From Tetrastigma voinierianum (Eukaryota; Streptophyta; Magnoliopsida; Vitales; Vitaceae): a DNA stretch of 64,000 nucleotides. Where the stretch lies: NCBI GenBank assembly GCA_016808115.1, contig JAEQBH010001511.1, positions 1-64,000 on the forward strand. The letters run 5' to 3'. Positions 45,891-57,432 of the stretch are shown here, one piece after another. The notes below the pieces were generated by a model that saw only the letters and a program-made list of their open reading frames with translations, ran no database searches and was not told the DNA's origin. A program made the position numbers and the translations under genes. The first letter of the stretch is position 1; every line of letters begins with the position of its first letter.

Positions 45891-46116
45891 CTTTCAGATA
45901 ATCTTAGTGCTATCTATCTGTGATCTTTTTTCACTCTCAGATGAACCACTTAGCGTTTGACTATCAATTTGTTTGTGACCTTGTTCAATCTATTGTTTTA
46001 CGTGTTGTTCATGTCTCCATCGATGATCAACTTGCCAATGCGCTCACCAAATTGCTCTCTCGTTCTCGCTTGCTTTATTTATGTCCATGAATTGGTGTTT
46101 CTTCGCTTTTTATCAG
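44736..46116 (+). pseudogene. Ty1/copia RT and RNase H remnant
   Basis: Seen: VDTSLFIYS near 44770. The polymerase box region is near 44830 (MDDIIL-like), then SFFVELKSRNSTRIFL and VNLLSMHNMLDSN near 44940-45035. The open frame 45026-45217 has LTLHDSTSLMNAMMYRQLVD and MTRPNVSFVVNKLSQFMHA. A decayed RNase H follows with DNLSATYLS and an MKHLAFDYQFVRDLVD segment near 45555-45660. That last part is present twice because of a partial tandem duplication. Gag, integrase and the RT N-terminus are absent. The copia pieces at 9.1 and 53-56 kb are separate elements. Confidence 0.85.
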
Positions 46117-46239
46117 GGGTATTAGAGTATTGGTGTTATTTATTTACTCTCCTTTCTGTAATTATTTGCTACTACTCTTCTACCCTTGTTTTTATATATA
46201 TATATATATGATATATATATATATATATAAATAGGCGCG
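45548..46239 (+). repeat. ~346-bp partial tandem duplication of copia RNase H end
   Basis: Seen: unit 1 starts TCAGATAATCTTAGTGCTA at 45548; unit 2 starts with the same string at 45894. Both contain the RNase H C-terminus, an AGGG(C)GTATTAG-type PPT/LTR junction, CTCTTCTACCCTTGTT and then a TA-repeat. Divergence of about one in ten bases means the duplication is not recent. Unit 1 ends in (TA)n at 45847-45888. Confidence 0.8.
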
Positions 46240-46259
46240 AATGCGTGTATATATATATA

Positions 46260-47613
46260 TATATATGATAGGCGCGAATGCGTGTATATAAAATAATGTG
46301 CCTATGTCTTAAGTGCAGCGTCGCCTCAGTAATATAGTGTGTAAAGGTAAGAGTGTTGATCCTGAGGATTAGGTTCTTAAGTATTGAAATTGTCCTAGTC
46401 CTGACTTTATCTGAATTATGGATTTGATGGTAGAAATAAGAAAACAACTAAATCTGATATCATGCAAATATGAAATAAAATGGGAAAAGCCTAGGGTTTA
46501 GATTTCATTTAATTAATCCTTATGCATTATGGAATTTATTCCCAATTAATATTCTAATCACCTATTAATTGTAAGCTTCACTATTGCACGTGTGAATCTC
46601 TCTCAATGACCCACATTCTACTCTTAGGACTTAAGTATTTTGCATCTCTACTCAAACCCAAAGCCCCAAGAGCGCAATAAACCCGAGAGATCTAATCTAC
46701 CACACAAAACCCTTGAATATCTCTAAATTATGGTGAAGTGTGATGTTCTACCCATGTCTAATCCAACTCTCACTTCTTAGACCTAGAATTGAACCACAAC
46801 ACATATCAATGGTAGCTAATCATCAATACACATTAAGAACATAATAGAACAATTAATAGAAAAATGCCTCAAGTATCAATTAGAATATAAACTCATGTTC
46901 AAACACATAAATCTGAATCAAACTACATCTAAGGCAAATAAATTGGTTAAATCAAAGGAAAAATACAACCATAGAAAAGAGGGAAAACATGAAGAGTGGA
47001 AGAAATAAACTAGTTAGAAGTCCAATCTCCTCTTCAATCTTCCTCCTTCTTCAATTCGCCTTCTTCCCCAAAGAGAGTTATGCCCAGGCTATCTGTAACC
47101 TTTGGGTGTGTTCTCTTTATAGGCTTCTCGAAATAAATTTTGAAATGGACTAAAAACATGTTCAAGTACAGAAAATTGTCAGTGGTCGTGACCATGAGTA
47201 CTCTATGGTCACGACCACTATAACACGAGTTGTTGTTGAAAAGGGTTGTCGGTCGCTACCGTGAATTCTTGAGAGCCATAACTTTCTTGTCAAACTCTGA
47301 ATTTGGTGTTCTTGGTGGGTTAGAAAGATCTTGAAGTGTAGAATCCAGCCATTGAAAGCTTGATGCCATTTGAGGTCATATTATAGCTGAAAAGGTCAAA
47401 ATACAGTAGCTGCTGCTGCATGTTGTAGAGGTGTTTGCTGATTTTCCACTTTTTCGCTTTGTTTTCGCCCCGTTTCCCTCATGTACATTCAATGGTTGAC
47501 CTAATCATAAAGATGAACATTTAGGGCATTAGAACACTTATTTATATCTAAAAACTACAATAATAACATAAAAACATAAGGATAAATGAGTATATTTAAT
47601 ACTCATCAATATA
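46260..47613. mobile_element. Element C, copy 2 (~1.35 kb)
   Basis: Seen: the start block AAGTGCAGCGTCGCCTCAGT, then AATATAGTG and GATCCTGAGGATTAGGTTC match the start block of copy 1 at 13268. The internal GTAGAATCCAGCC (near 47338) matches GTAGAATGCAGCC near 15045. The end is GAGTATATTTAATACTCATCA. It lies inside a TA-rich copia LTR, so target duplications cannot be resolved. It has no coding capacity. Shorter than copy 1, which carries an internal duplication and a poly-C tract. Confidence 0.6.
47181..47219. repeat. Perfect 15-bp inverted repeat with GTCGTGAC core
   Basis: Seen: AGTGGTCGTGACCAT at 47181-47195 and its exact reverse complement ATGGTCACGACCACT at 47205-47219, loop GAGTACTCT. 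Each arm itself contains the near-palindrome TGGTCGTGACCA. Confidence 0.85.
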
Positions 47614-47660
47614 TATCCCTCTCTTATTATCAATAATATTTCAGTTCATTCCTCAATAAC

Positions 47661-48914
47661 TATCATTGGTGCTTTCATTGAGAGTCGGTATATAGCAAAA
47701 AAGGGTTACCTAGAAAAGGGCTACTCGGTGCACCAAAAATGGGCCTGGAGTGAATGCTAGCCAAAGTGTGAGCCACCCAAAGTGAATGCCACCCACGGAC
47801 GTCCGACTTCTCAAGGGGTATGGAATGATACAATCCCACATCGGTTCCACATAAGGTTGTGAAGTGGCACATAAGCTTGATGGGCTCTCCCACCAATAAG
47901 GTCGGTCTTTTGGATTTGGCTCTTTTATTGGGCTTGGATACCTATCATATTATATATGTTCCTCATCCATAGCTTTAATGAACCACAAAAATATTAACAA
48001 GCTTGATGGTAGAGACTTTTTTAATTCTTAAAATTTCATATTTTATGGTGTTAACAGCATGTTCATATGCTTTTCAAAAAAAAAAAAAACAACGCTTAAG
48101 TGAATATATTTGTCAATAAATTTGCAGTTCCAATAACAACTTAATTATAATCCTGACTGTAGTTTGTAATAATTTTATTGGGCATTCAAACTTGGAGAAA
48201 TTAACATGTGTATTTTTACCGAGTGGATAACCAATTATAAACTCCTCCCAGGAATCAAACTAAGAGATTAATCATCACCCATTTATTGTGTCTACCAACT
48301 TGCATCGAGGGAAGAGGAACACCTTTGTTTTACATGACATTTCTGACCTTAATACACCATTCTCTTTCTTCATAATCTGAGATGGTCAAAGAAATAAGGC
48401 TATAGTGTAAGTCTAAATGTTAAAAAGAGGCATAAGAGATGTTCATATGTACGTATAGATCAAGCATATAAAAAACGATATATTTAAGTAAAACCCATTT
48501 CTTTCCTTGGAACTCGAGTTTCTTTTTAACTTACATTTAGTTTAATTACAACATGCTCCCAATAACAAGCCCTATGCTTTTGTAAATCTTAGTCAACAAA
48601 AACCATATGTAGTTAAATTTCTGTTATGAAAATTAAATCGTTATTTCAGGTAAGAATTAGAAAAACCATTTAACAAAAATTTAAAAGGAGATAGCTATAC
48701 TGTATATGCATTGAATTCATCTTACCTTCATTTTGCATGACGTTTGTTACCTTGAACAAATCACCCACTACAAAAAAGTTGAATTCATTAGATGATCAGA
48801 CACCAAAAAGAAGTGAAAAGGAAAAAGAATATGAAATGGTGTAAGATACCCACCTTTTCAACCATGAACTGCAAATTCTCTCTATCTTCTTTTTCAAACT
48901 AACCATAGTCACTA
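47661..48914. other. Leader-like fragment, then AT-rich non-genic DNA
   Basis: 47661-47960 holds PBS-like ATTGGTGCTTTCATTGAGAG and a TCCCACATCGGTTCC block common in plant LTR and leader DNA. 47961-48914 is AT-rich, without a recognised gene, and lies 3' of the receptor-like protein gene. Confidence 0.45.
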
Positions 48915-51730
48915 CTATGTAGACATATAACTATCTGTGGTTTCATCAATGAATCGAAAATAAGCATGCCTCCATGACTTCTTTAGAGCCAAACTACATA
49001 TTAAAATCCCAATGAGCCCATTCCCATGCTTATGAAAAACCATGTCATGTACCAACCATCTTCATCTTGATCATTTTTATGCTTTTGATCATTTGGAGTG
49101 GAACATTTTGTTGACAATGGAAGCCCACAAAGTCCCAAGTTCGCTTCATAAATAGATGGATCATTAAGTAATAGAGAACCGGTTGGTTGTTGGAATTGGT
49201 CCTGATAAGAGGTTATTCGACAAGTTCAAATGGCTTAATGAAGTTATTGAAGACATGCTAGGAGGAATGGGGCCTGAAAGGTGGTTGCATGAAAGGTCAA
49301 AAGTTTCTAGCCCTTGCATGGCTCCAATATTCTCAGGTATCTTTCCAGTCAATTGGTTTCGGGACAAATTCAAGGTATTAGAGGGTTGAGAGATCTGTGA
49401 TCCCATCTGGAATTTCTCCCCATAAGTTATTACTAGAAAGATATATCAAATTCACAATTGGCAATAAGCTTTCGAATTCCATTTTTCGTCCTTTCATAAC
49501 TAGCTCCATATGCTCCCGATAGGGGTGATGTAACAATGGGTCAACAACATAAGTAGGTAATAAGGTCACAGAAGTTAAAGCAGTCAAATTACCTAAGCAT
49601 TGAGGGATGAATCCTGACAAATTGTTAAGTGCAAGATCCAAAATGTGGAGATAAGAAAGCCAACACAATTTCTCAGGAATATCTCCCGTCAACAAATTGC
49701 CTCGTAGGCGCAGCTGCCCTAATGACGTGATTCTTTCTCCAATCCATTTGGGCATCTCACCTGAAAACTTGTTATTTCCAAGATCGAGGAAGTGGAGCCC
49801 CGTGCAGTTCCGTAAGCTTGAAGAGAGCTCTCCAGAAAGATTGTTATCGCTCAATTTCAAGGAGCTGAGTGATGATATTGAACACATCCAGCTGGGAATC
49901 CCATCAGAGAGTTTGTTCTTGGATAGATCTAGGACTTGAAATGGTAAACCATTCCAGTTCAGCTGGAATCTTTCCAGACAAATGATTGTTTGAAGATTGA
50001 TTACGTACAGATCCTTTAGTTTACTAATTGATGAAGGGATGCCATTTAACAGAAAGTTACTAGAAACATCAAGGACTTTCAAACTTAATAGTTTCCCATT
50101 TTCAAAGGAATTAGACCTGAAATAAGTGTTGCCCAAAGAGCATGCCACATTAAACCAAAGTGGAAGTTTTCCATGTAATTGGTTTTTGGAAAGATCTAAC
50201 CGCAAATATCCATTTTCCAAAACGCGGTGTGTGTCTGAATCCCCACATTTCTTAGGGTTATTTCTTAGTCTCAACTGAGTTCTAAGCCAGGTAGGGAATT
50301 TGGGATATACATGGCAGTTGGAAACATCGATATACTTGAGATTGAAGGGAGGAATCCATCCAGGTCTCACTTGAAAATGGAGAGACTGATTTTTGGGTGA
50401 TAAGTGTAATGAGAAACGTTCCAGATTGGTAAGATTACTGAAATGAATTTCAGATATTACCCCTTCCCAAGAATTCGAATCAAGATACAACCGAGTCAGC
50501 TCTGTAAGTTGTCCAATACTTTCTGGAATCGTCCCATTCATTCGATTAAATGACAAGTCAATTCTCTTCATTCGCAGCAAGTTTCCAATCCATGTCTGAA
50601 TTGGACCTGAAATGGAGTTTTCACTCAAATCAAGACTCTCTAAGTTGGTGAGGCGCTGAATTGAATTGGGGAAGGAACCAACAAAATTATTATTCCCAAA
50701 GTCCAGAGATTTTAAATTCTTAAAATTTCTAATGAATCTATTACCACCAAAATTGATTATATCCCAAGTTTAACAATTCCAAGGAATTGTTGCTGCATGT
50801 AGACAAACCATTCACCAGTTCAATTCCTTGACTTTCAATATCATTGTGTGAGAGATCTAAATTCACCAAGTGGCAAAGGTTTCCCACGCCAACCTGAGGA
50901 ATAGGACCTCACATGGGGCTCCACCAACAAAGATCCGTGAGAGTACTGGATGTTATTAAACAACCAGCCAGGAAGGGTGGTGTTGAAGCCAGTTGTAGGG
51001 AGAGATCAATGACCAAAAGAGAAGTCAAATTAGTAAACGGATTGAGTAGGAGGAAGTCAACAGTTCACACTGGGCCAAATGTAATTTAACAAAGATGGAA
51101 GCAAGTTTACAGTTTGGCATCCAAGTAGTGGTTGCTTCACTAAGGTTCACTCCCAAGATCAATGTATTTTAAAGAAGAAAGACCAGAAAGCCAATTTAAA
51201 TTTGAAACCTCATTAATGGAAACATAATAGAGACATTCCATTCAGATCGAGATAATTTAACCGTGATAAATTTCCGGGATGAGGAGGAATCACTCCACCA
51301 AATACCGTGCATTGATAAATTATGTATCTCTAATCCTTTCAAATGATCAAGAAATCCGGAACTGAATTCCTTGAAATGATTAAAACTTAAGTCCAAGTAA
51401 TTTAAATGCTTCAAGTCGAGTATGAATTCAGCTTTCTATCTCTACCACCCAAACGTGAGAAATCACCATTGTTCCTGAGGTCAACCTTGACAACGTTTCC
51501 TGTTTGGTTGTTGCAGTCCACCTCACTTGCAGTAAGCAATCAGCCCCAACTAGAAGAAAGCCGATCTGAATGATCTTTGAGGGGCCATGTTTGAATTCAA
51601 GAAGCGCCTCTCTCTCCTCCTCAATGGAACCTTTTGTTGAGATCAGCATCAAGAATTGATAGTGGTAGCTTCAACTATGAGCTTAAAAGCAGAAAAACAA
51701 GAGGCAGAAGGTGTTTTTCCTACTAGCCAT
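48915..51730 (-). pseudogene. LRR receptor-like protein (EIX2/Cf type), frameshifted
   Basis: Seen: ATG at 51728-51730 opens MASRKNTFCLLFFCF, a signal-peptide-like start that hits TAA at 51683. Next is the N-terminal cap IEEEREALLEFKHG near 51630, then about 25-30 leucine-rich repeats of the LxxLxLSxNxLSGxIP type. The longest open part is 49378-50628. An acidic juxtamembrane segment (NDQKHKNDQDEDG) lies near 49070. A transmembrane stretch (WYMTWFFISMGMG) is near 49030. A short tail KKSWRHAYFRFID ends at a stop at 48915. No kinase follows, so it is a receptor-like protein. Length (about 938 codons) equals that of intact relatives, so damage is by small indels: near 51550, 51310, a compensated pair near 49990-49920, and at 49380 and 49170. 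Known: such proteins act at the plasma membrane in defence or development. It is either a recent pseudogene or a victim of sequence errors. Confidence 0.88.
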
Positions 51731-51770
51731 TGATGAGAGTTAACTGAGAGTTATTAAAGGATGTTAAAGC

Positions 51771-51779
51771 CTATATATA
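51771..51779 (-). promoter_or_regulatory. Possible TATA box of the receptor-like protein gene
   Basis: Seen: TATATATAG on the minus strand, 41-49 bp upstream of the ATG at 51730, which would give a very short 5' leader. Position fits a plant TATA box. The surrounding AT richness makes chance possible. Confidence 0.4.
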
Positions 51780-53035
51780 ATAATATTGGAGTCATTGGTT
51801 TGATTTGATATTCTCAACTAGTTTAAGTCTTCTCTTGCCAGCCAGGCTGGTTATATAGAAAATGAGGTCTTTCAGTAGGTATGTGGACTACGCAATCTAT
51901 GTGGTATCAAGTTCAACCATGAGAAACTCCAAAAACAAAGAAAGCAAAAGAAGAAAACAAATGGAACAGTGGTTTTCCTACTTGCCATCGATGACCAGTA
52001 AATGTTGCAAAATCATGATTTGGGACCATATAAATGAATCAGATTAGGAATAACTATTTTAATTCTTCATGTCATCTACACAAAATAAATTAACGAAGAC
52101 CTTTTGAGTCAATCATAGATCCCATCATCAAACATCGATGCTATTACTATAAATCTAAATACTAATGTAGAATCTTTGACTTTCAGTTTGTTTCAAGTAA
52201 AATTTGAATAAAAATGTATGAAAAAATAGAGAGGAAAACTAAAAGCAAATATATATATATATATTCTTCAACAACTTTTTCCTTTTCCTGATGTTTTCTA
52301 TGGAACCAACACACTTAAACCTTCCTTGCCTGAAAATTCATATTCAATCCTCAGATTCTCAAGAAGAAATTAATAAACCGAAACAAAGGCCTTTAGAATT
52401 TTAGAAGTTTGTTGATTTGCAGCTTGGGCCTGGTTTTGATTTATGTTTGATATAAGCACCAGAAAAGGATTTCTTTTGAAAAGCAAATCTGAGTAAAAAT
52501 AGGCATCACAGGCAGAGTGTTAACAGCCATTAATATACTGGTGCATCCATACTACTGGGACATATTGGTAAATACTATAATTTCATTTTCAATCTACAGC
52601 CATATTAGAGGTAATTTTGAGAATTTTTTTGAGTATATTTACGCTAAACTATTAATTGCAATTGTTTTAAGAGTATGCCCACCTTCAAATTTTACTTTGA
52701 TCACTTATATATAATATTTTATGGATGTAGAAACAATTTTTCCTTTTCTTTTTTTTTTTTGTGGTGAAGATTGATCCACAAAATAAAATACAGCTTTGGG
52801 ATTTTCAAAATTTTAATATTGATAAGGTGTTTAGCTTCATGATCGATCATATATACGGGTCTTCTATCTATGAGGAAATTAAATGCATAATATTAATGAC
52901 ACCAAGTTTTTCAAACTCCGCAGTTTTGGTCATCAAAGAAAAAGCTTTTGTAAAAATTTAACTCATTTGATTTAGGCCGGCGTTTTTTTCTTTTCTTTCC
53001 GAGCTTATGAATTTTTCAATCTATCGAGAGTATAT
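51780..53035. other. AT-rich intergenic DNA
   Basis: Upstream region of the receptor-like protein gene with TA repeats near 52250. The small open frames show no domain. No gene is called. Confidence 0.5.
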
Positions 53036-53197
53036 ATACCTTGTTTTTTATTCCAACCAGACCACCTAGACTAAAGAGACTTGATTATGAAAGAGACTTA
53101 AATATTATTGAAAATATTGAGGTATATATATACCAATATAAGGATAAAAATAGTAATAGCATAAAGCCAATAAAAGGAACTTAAAACATTTAAATAC
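53036..53197 (-). mobile_element. 3' LTR remnant of a copia element
   Basis: Seen on the minus strand: after the PPT-like TTGGGGAGGCG (complement of 53198-53208) the sequence TATTTAAATG begins. It runs through TTATATTGGTATATATATAC and AATAATATTTAAGTCTC. Layout and wording resemble copia LTRs. The end is approximate. Confidence 0.5.
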
Positions 53198-56100
53198 GCC
53201 TCCCCAAGATGGCATGTCGTAAATAACACCAACCTTGTTAAGATACAGGGGTAAAAAGAGGCGAGGTCACACAGAGATTTGTAAGTGCATCAAGTCGGTC
53301 ACCATGGAGACATGAACAACACGCAACCTGTTCACTAAACCAGTCACAAACAAAGTGATAATCAACTTAAGGTGTTTCATGCGAATGAAATATAGGATTA
53401 CCTGATAGATGCGGCACTTGGCGTTGTCCGAGAATAGTATAAGACAACCGACCTGAGAAAGAAGTTCTTACAATGATTTCAATCATCAGAATCTCTAAGA
53501 GTTGTTCGAATTCGCACAATACTTAAATTCTCAAATGGGAAGAACTTAGGCAACAATGCGCTGTTTTTGTAAACTCTAGGAAATTGGATTAGCACCAAGT
53601 AAAATAAGAAAAGCCCACATGGAGGTATGATCATTTGGGTTACTAGCCCAATCCGCATCAAAGAAACCATGCACGTTGGGGAGGAGGCCGTAATAGTTTC
53701 TGATACCAAAGGATCCTGGGCGCTACCAAGATAACGTACAAACGTCGACCACCCCAATGAGTATTCAAATGACGTGTATAAACCGGGAGTTTATTCATGA
53801 TAAAGGAAATATCTCGCTGGCCATCCAGAGAGAGGAAGATGTCAGGAGGCCACTATCCACCTAATGGCATACATGGTGGCATTGGACCAAGGCAAAGGTC
53901 ATCTTGCAGCTAGAGAAGTACCTACGACAAATGGTGTAGAGACAGGTTTAGAGCTTAGCATGTTAAAATTTGCTCAGAATATCAATAACATACTTTTGTT
54001 TAGATGATGGATGGTCTGGTCATGGCCAAAACCTCAACTCCATGTATAGAAAGATAGCAATCAAGCATCCTTCAGGAGAATCTCAGGAGTCAAGTCAGAG
54101 AATATCATCACAAGGAGGGTCACTACTGTAGTCAGATTAAACTATCAACAACTAAGAAACAGGTAAACGATACCTGGAGCAATAAAAGTATGACGAGTCC
54201 GCACGTGATGAGTTTATAGAGCAAGAAGGTGCAACTCTCGTACCAAGCTCGCAGCCCGCTTCGAAGACTATAAATAACCTCAACCGGAAGCAAACATGAT
54301 GCGCAGAGCAATCGCCGTTACGCGATGCCTCAGGCTACGTATATAGACTCTCCTCCATGAGATCATCGAGAAAGCAAAAATATTTACATCAAGATGGCGC
54401 CCTTAATTTGGCATTGAGGCGCTTACACAAGATAACACTTGACGGATTTATCACATATGGATCGAAAATCTCGTGGAAAGTTAATGCCTAATCACGGTGA
54501 AAGCCTTTAAAGAACAAGGCAAGCTTTATAATCGCGGTAACAGGTTACCCGATTTTATCACAAAACACGTATCTGTTGGCCACCATATTCGCCGGGCCTC
54601 TGGGAACTATATCAAGCACTGCTTCTGATGAGAGCATCATATTTCTTCCTACATCACCTTAATCCACTGGATCTGAGAACTTAGTGACATCGTGGCTCGA
54701 ACAGCTTGAATTAAAGGGCGAGGCCAGATTGGGCTGGCTCGAGATTGCATTTTTGTGCCGAACAGATGGATGATGGGTTTAGCTGGAGAGGGTAAAGGGT
54801 AAGTGGCCTGGAGGATGACAGGGGCGCGAGTGGAACGAATCCACATCAAAGGCTGAGACGCCTATCGAGTGTCCGTGGCGGGCCGTGACACAGATCACGC
54901 AGGAGGAAGGTAAGTGGATGGGGTAATCAATACTGGGAGGTCACAGATGGGTGGGTAGATACAGTTTCGGAGGACGTAGGTGATATGATGATCATCTCAT
55001 GTATCGAGGTCGATAAAATGCAAGATGCAAAGAAGACCGGGACGGGTAAAGACAGATGATCCTGGCAATGGGTGGAGGTCAGGAATTGGCAGATGAGATG
55101 CACCACTAGAAGATCAGCGGGGGATAGGCAAAGCCTACATGCTGATAATGCCGAGGTAATTTAAGGGAAGCAGGAGTGCAAGAGTCTATGTCTATTACCG
55201 ATGGGGTGGAGGTAGGGGGAGACGCGAACTGAAACACGGCCAAACTTGACATGATCTCGATACAAATATTTTATGTGGAGGATAGCCAAATAGAGAAAGG
55301 CACTCTGAGAGAGGGAGTAACCGAGAAAGACACAAGGACTAGATCTGAACAGTTTATCAGTGAATAGGGACGCAACCAAGGAAAACATAAAACAATAGGA
55401 AGAGCATAGTTCGATGGTCAGAGCTTTGGCGAACAACTTTTTCAAAAGAGGGAACCAAGGAAAGATAAACTTTTTAGCCTCATTTATTAAATCGATACCA
55501 TAAAGAAAGGCGATAAAAAGTGGAGGTGGGAAGATGCTCGATGCAAGAGAGACCCGTTTACAATAAGGCCGATGCCTTAAAATACCTATTATGTCTGTAG
55601 AGGAGGCATAAAGGAGATGGTTATACTATGGTCATGAAATGATCAAGGGCTAAAAATTCATCCCCTTTATCTATGTAAAGTGTTTTAATGGTGGTGGTGA
55701 AATAATTTTCAATGTCATTGAAGCCATAAGGTCAATGAACATCCATCGATTTATGAATGGGTAAAGCTATATACTTTGTGTACACAACAAAGATAATATA
55801 GAAGTTAAAACCATCGAAGATGAAACGAGAGGGTCCAAAGACAGAGAAATGATATCAAGAGGAGAGGCAGGATGTCATTTAGCAAAAGATAACGAGCGCT
55901 TTTATTTATATCATAGAGGTAAGAAACAGAAATATAAATGTCCTTTGTGAAAGGAAATATTTTGAAGATGAATTTGGTAAAAGCATGTAAATACTGATGA
56001 TCGAAGACTATAATACCAGCATGGAGATAGGAAAAGAGGACCGAATCAAGAAATGGTAACCAAGGTGGAAGATCGCATGGAACCGACTTCACAAGAATGA

Positions 56101-56206
56101 TATCGCTCTACATTACCCATAAGTCGGTGCACTTCTCATGAACATCTGAAGGTCGAAAGAAAGAGTAAACGGTGGTGATTACAATATATTATTCGCATAA
56201 AGTGGG
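53198..56206 (-). pseudogene. Ty1/copia pol remnant (IN, RT, RNase H)
   Basis: Seen on the minus strand, 5' to 3': integrase core decayed near 55950-55450. Its end lies near 55390-55230 with FRSSPCVFLGYSLS and a YLYRDHVKF segment. The IN-RT linker is near 54840-54670 (THHPSV, KNAIS, then PNLA). RT is near 54050-53880 with KQKYVIDILSKF. RNase H is near 53680-53250 with FFDADWASNPNDHTS, LILLGANPIS, then MKHLKLIITLFVTGLV and RVVHVSM. Domain order is correct for copia. Dense stops and frameshifts exclude function. The 5' part was cut at 56206 by the gypsy LTR beginning at 56207. Confidence 0.85.
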
Positions 56207-57417
56207 TGCAAGACTCAGAGAAACTTAATTTTTTGAAAATGGTAAATAATTTTGGTCAAAACCAAAATTTTCTAACTTATTTACTAAACCCGTGATTTCA
56301 CCGCCGAGTCTGTTCCTCATAAAATTGAATGGCGAATCGAATTTCGCCACCCAAGATAAATAAATTTTTAATAGCTTTCGGCAAGACCGCACGTATATAA
56401 AACGGCCAGAGACATGGATGTGCCGGTGGTATTTCAGGTGGCTCGGTCGACTCAAAATGAATCGCTTGATTTGTTAATTGTACCATGAGCTAATTTTAAA
56501 AGTTATTGATCGAATTGAACATGAATCAGGTGAATTAATTACGTTAATATATGCTACCGCTTTTATATAATAGCATGAGTCATTGGATCGCACAATGCAT
56601 TCCATATGAATCGGGGAATCAGAATATTAGAAGGAGTGCACACATGTTAAAATAAAAGCGTAAATATACGGGTGGTGCTGAATTTCGACTAAGATTTTCC
56701 GAGAATCAGGTCGAGATCATTCAACAATCTACGCCGAGGGGCCCATGAATTGTCTTTATGGGTTATCCAACAAATTCGCCTGGAGGTTGTCCACAAATTT
56801 ATCAAATTATAAGAAGTTTTCGCGAACAAAAGATTTTGTTTTGAAACCGTATTTTATCATTTGGCTAGTGGGATAAAGCAGGTTTCTCCTGAGGAATTCT
56901 AGACATGATCGCGTCGAGATATCCAAGGATCATGCATTTTCGAGTGTGATGGTTTGCCGATATGCATTTAGGTGGGAGTCACCCATGTGGAAATTATCTC
57001 TATCGCATTGCCTACCCCGTTTAGGATCGCTATTTGTGCATTACAGCAAGGTAGACAGAGGACGACTCACCAGAGGTCGACTTTAGAAGAAAGCCGATTG
57101 TATTGAGTATTCCATTTCAGAGGCAGACATGTATTAAAACTTTAAATTCCTCATATATGTTTCGTTAAGAGTATTGTAATAACTTTTAACTAATATATAA
57201 GATGAATTTTGATGAATATTACGTACGCCCAAGTGGCCATTTTTACTCATTTTTATTAATATGTATGTGATTGGGACAAGTTGTATTTTGGGTAGAACTC
57301 CTCGTACAAAGGAGACTCTGCCCGATTTTCATGAGTGGTGTTGGGTCACCCGACATCCACGAGTATTCCGCGGGTTGACGGGTTGTCAACGAGACACCCC
57401 AGTTTTGGGGCGTCACA
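56207..57417 (+). mobile_element. 5' LTR
   Basis: Seen: TGCAAGACTCAGAG start, matching TGTAAGACCCGAGAA at 63136, and TTTTGGGGCGTCACA end. R-like block GATATGCATTTAGGTGGGAG lies near 56958. The 3' copy lies at 63136-64000 and stops at the position equivalent to about 57030. Confidence 0.85.
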
Positions 57418-57420
57418 GCT

Positions 57421-57432
57421 TGGTATTAGAGC
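57421..57432 (+). other. Primer binding site
   Basis: Seen: TGGTATTAGAGC, one transition away from TGGTATCAGAGC (initiator-Met tRNA type), 3 nt after the LTR. Confidence 0.85.

Larger units (their letters stand above)
46117..47660 (+). mobile_element. Copia LTR remnant interrupted by element C copy 2
   Basis: Seen: after TCAGGGGTATTAGAG near 46116 (PPT and LTR start) the LTR runs through ATTTGCTACTACTC into TA repeats. It resumes after the insert with ATATATCCCTCTCTTATTAT and AATAATATTTCAG to about 47660. A PBS-like ATTGGTGCTTTCATTGAGAG follows at 47665. The presence of a PBS-like site after what should be a 3' LTR is unexplained; a rearrangement joining LTRs of two copies is possible. Confidence 0.55.

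Noticed and set aside
49697..49939. Plus-strand frame opposite the leucine-rich repeats
   Set aside because: Shadow of the minus-strand LRR coding sequence.
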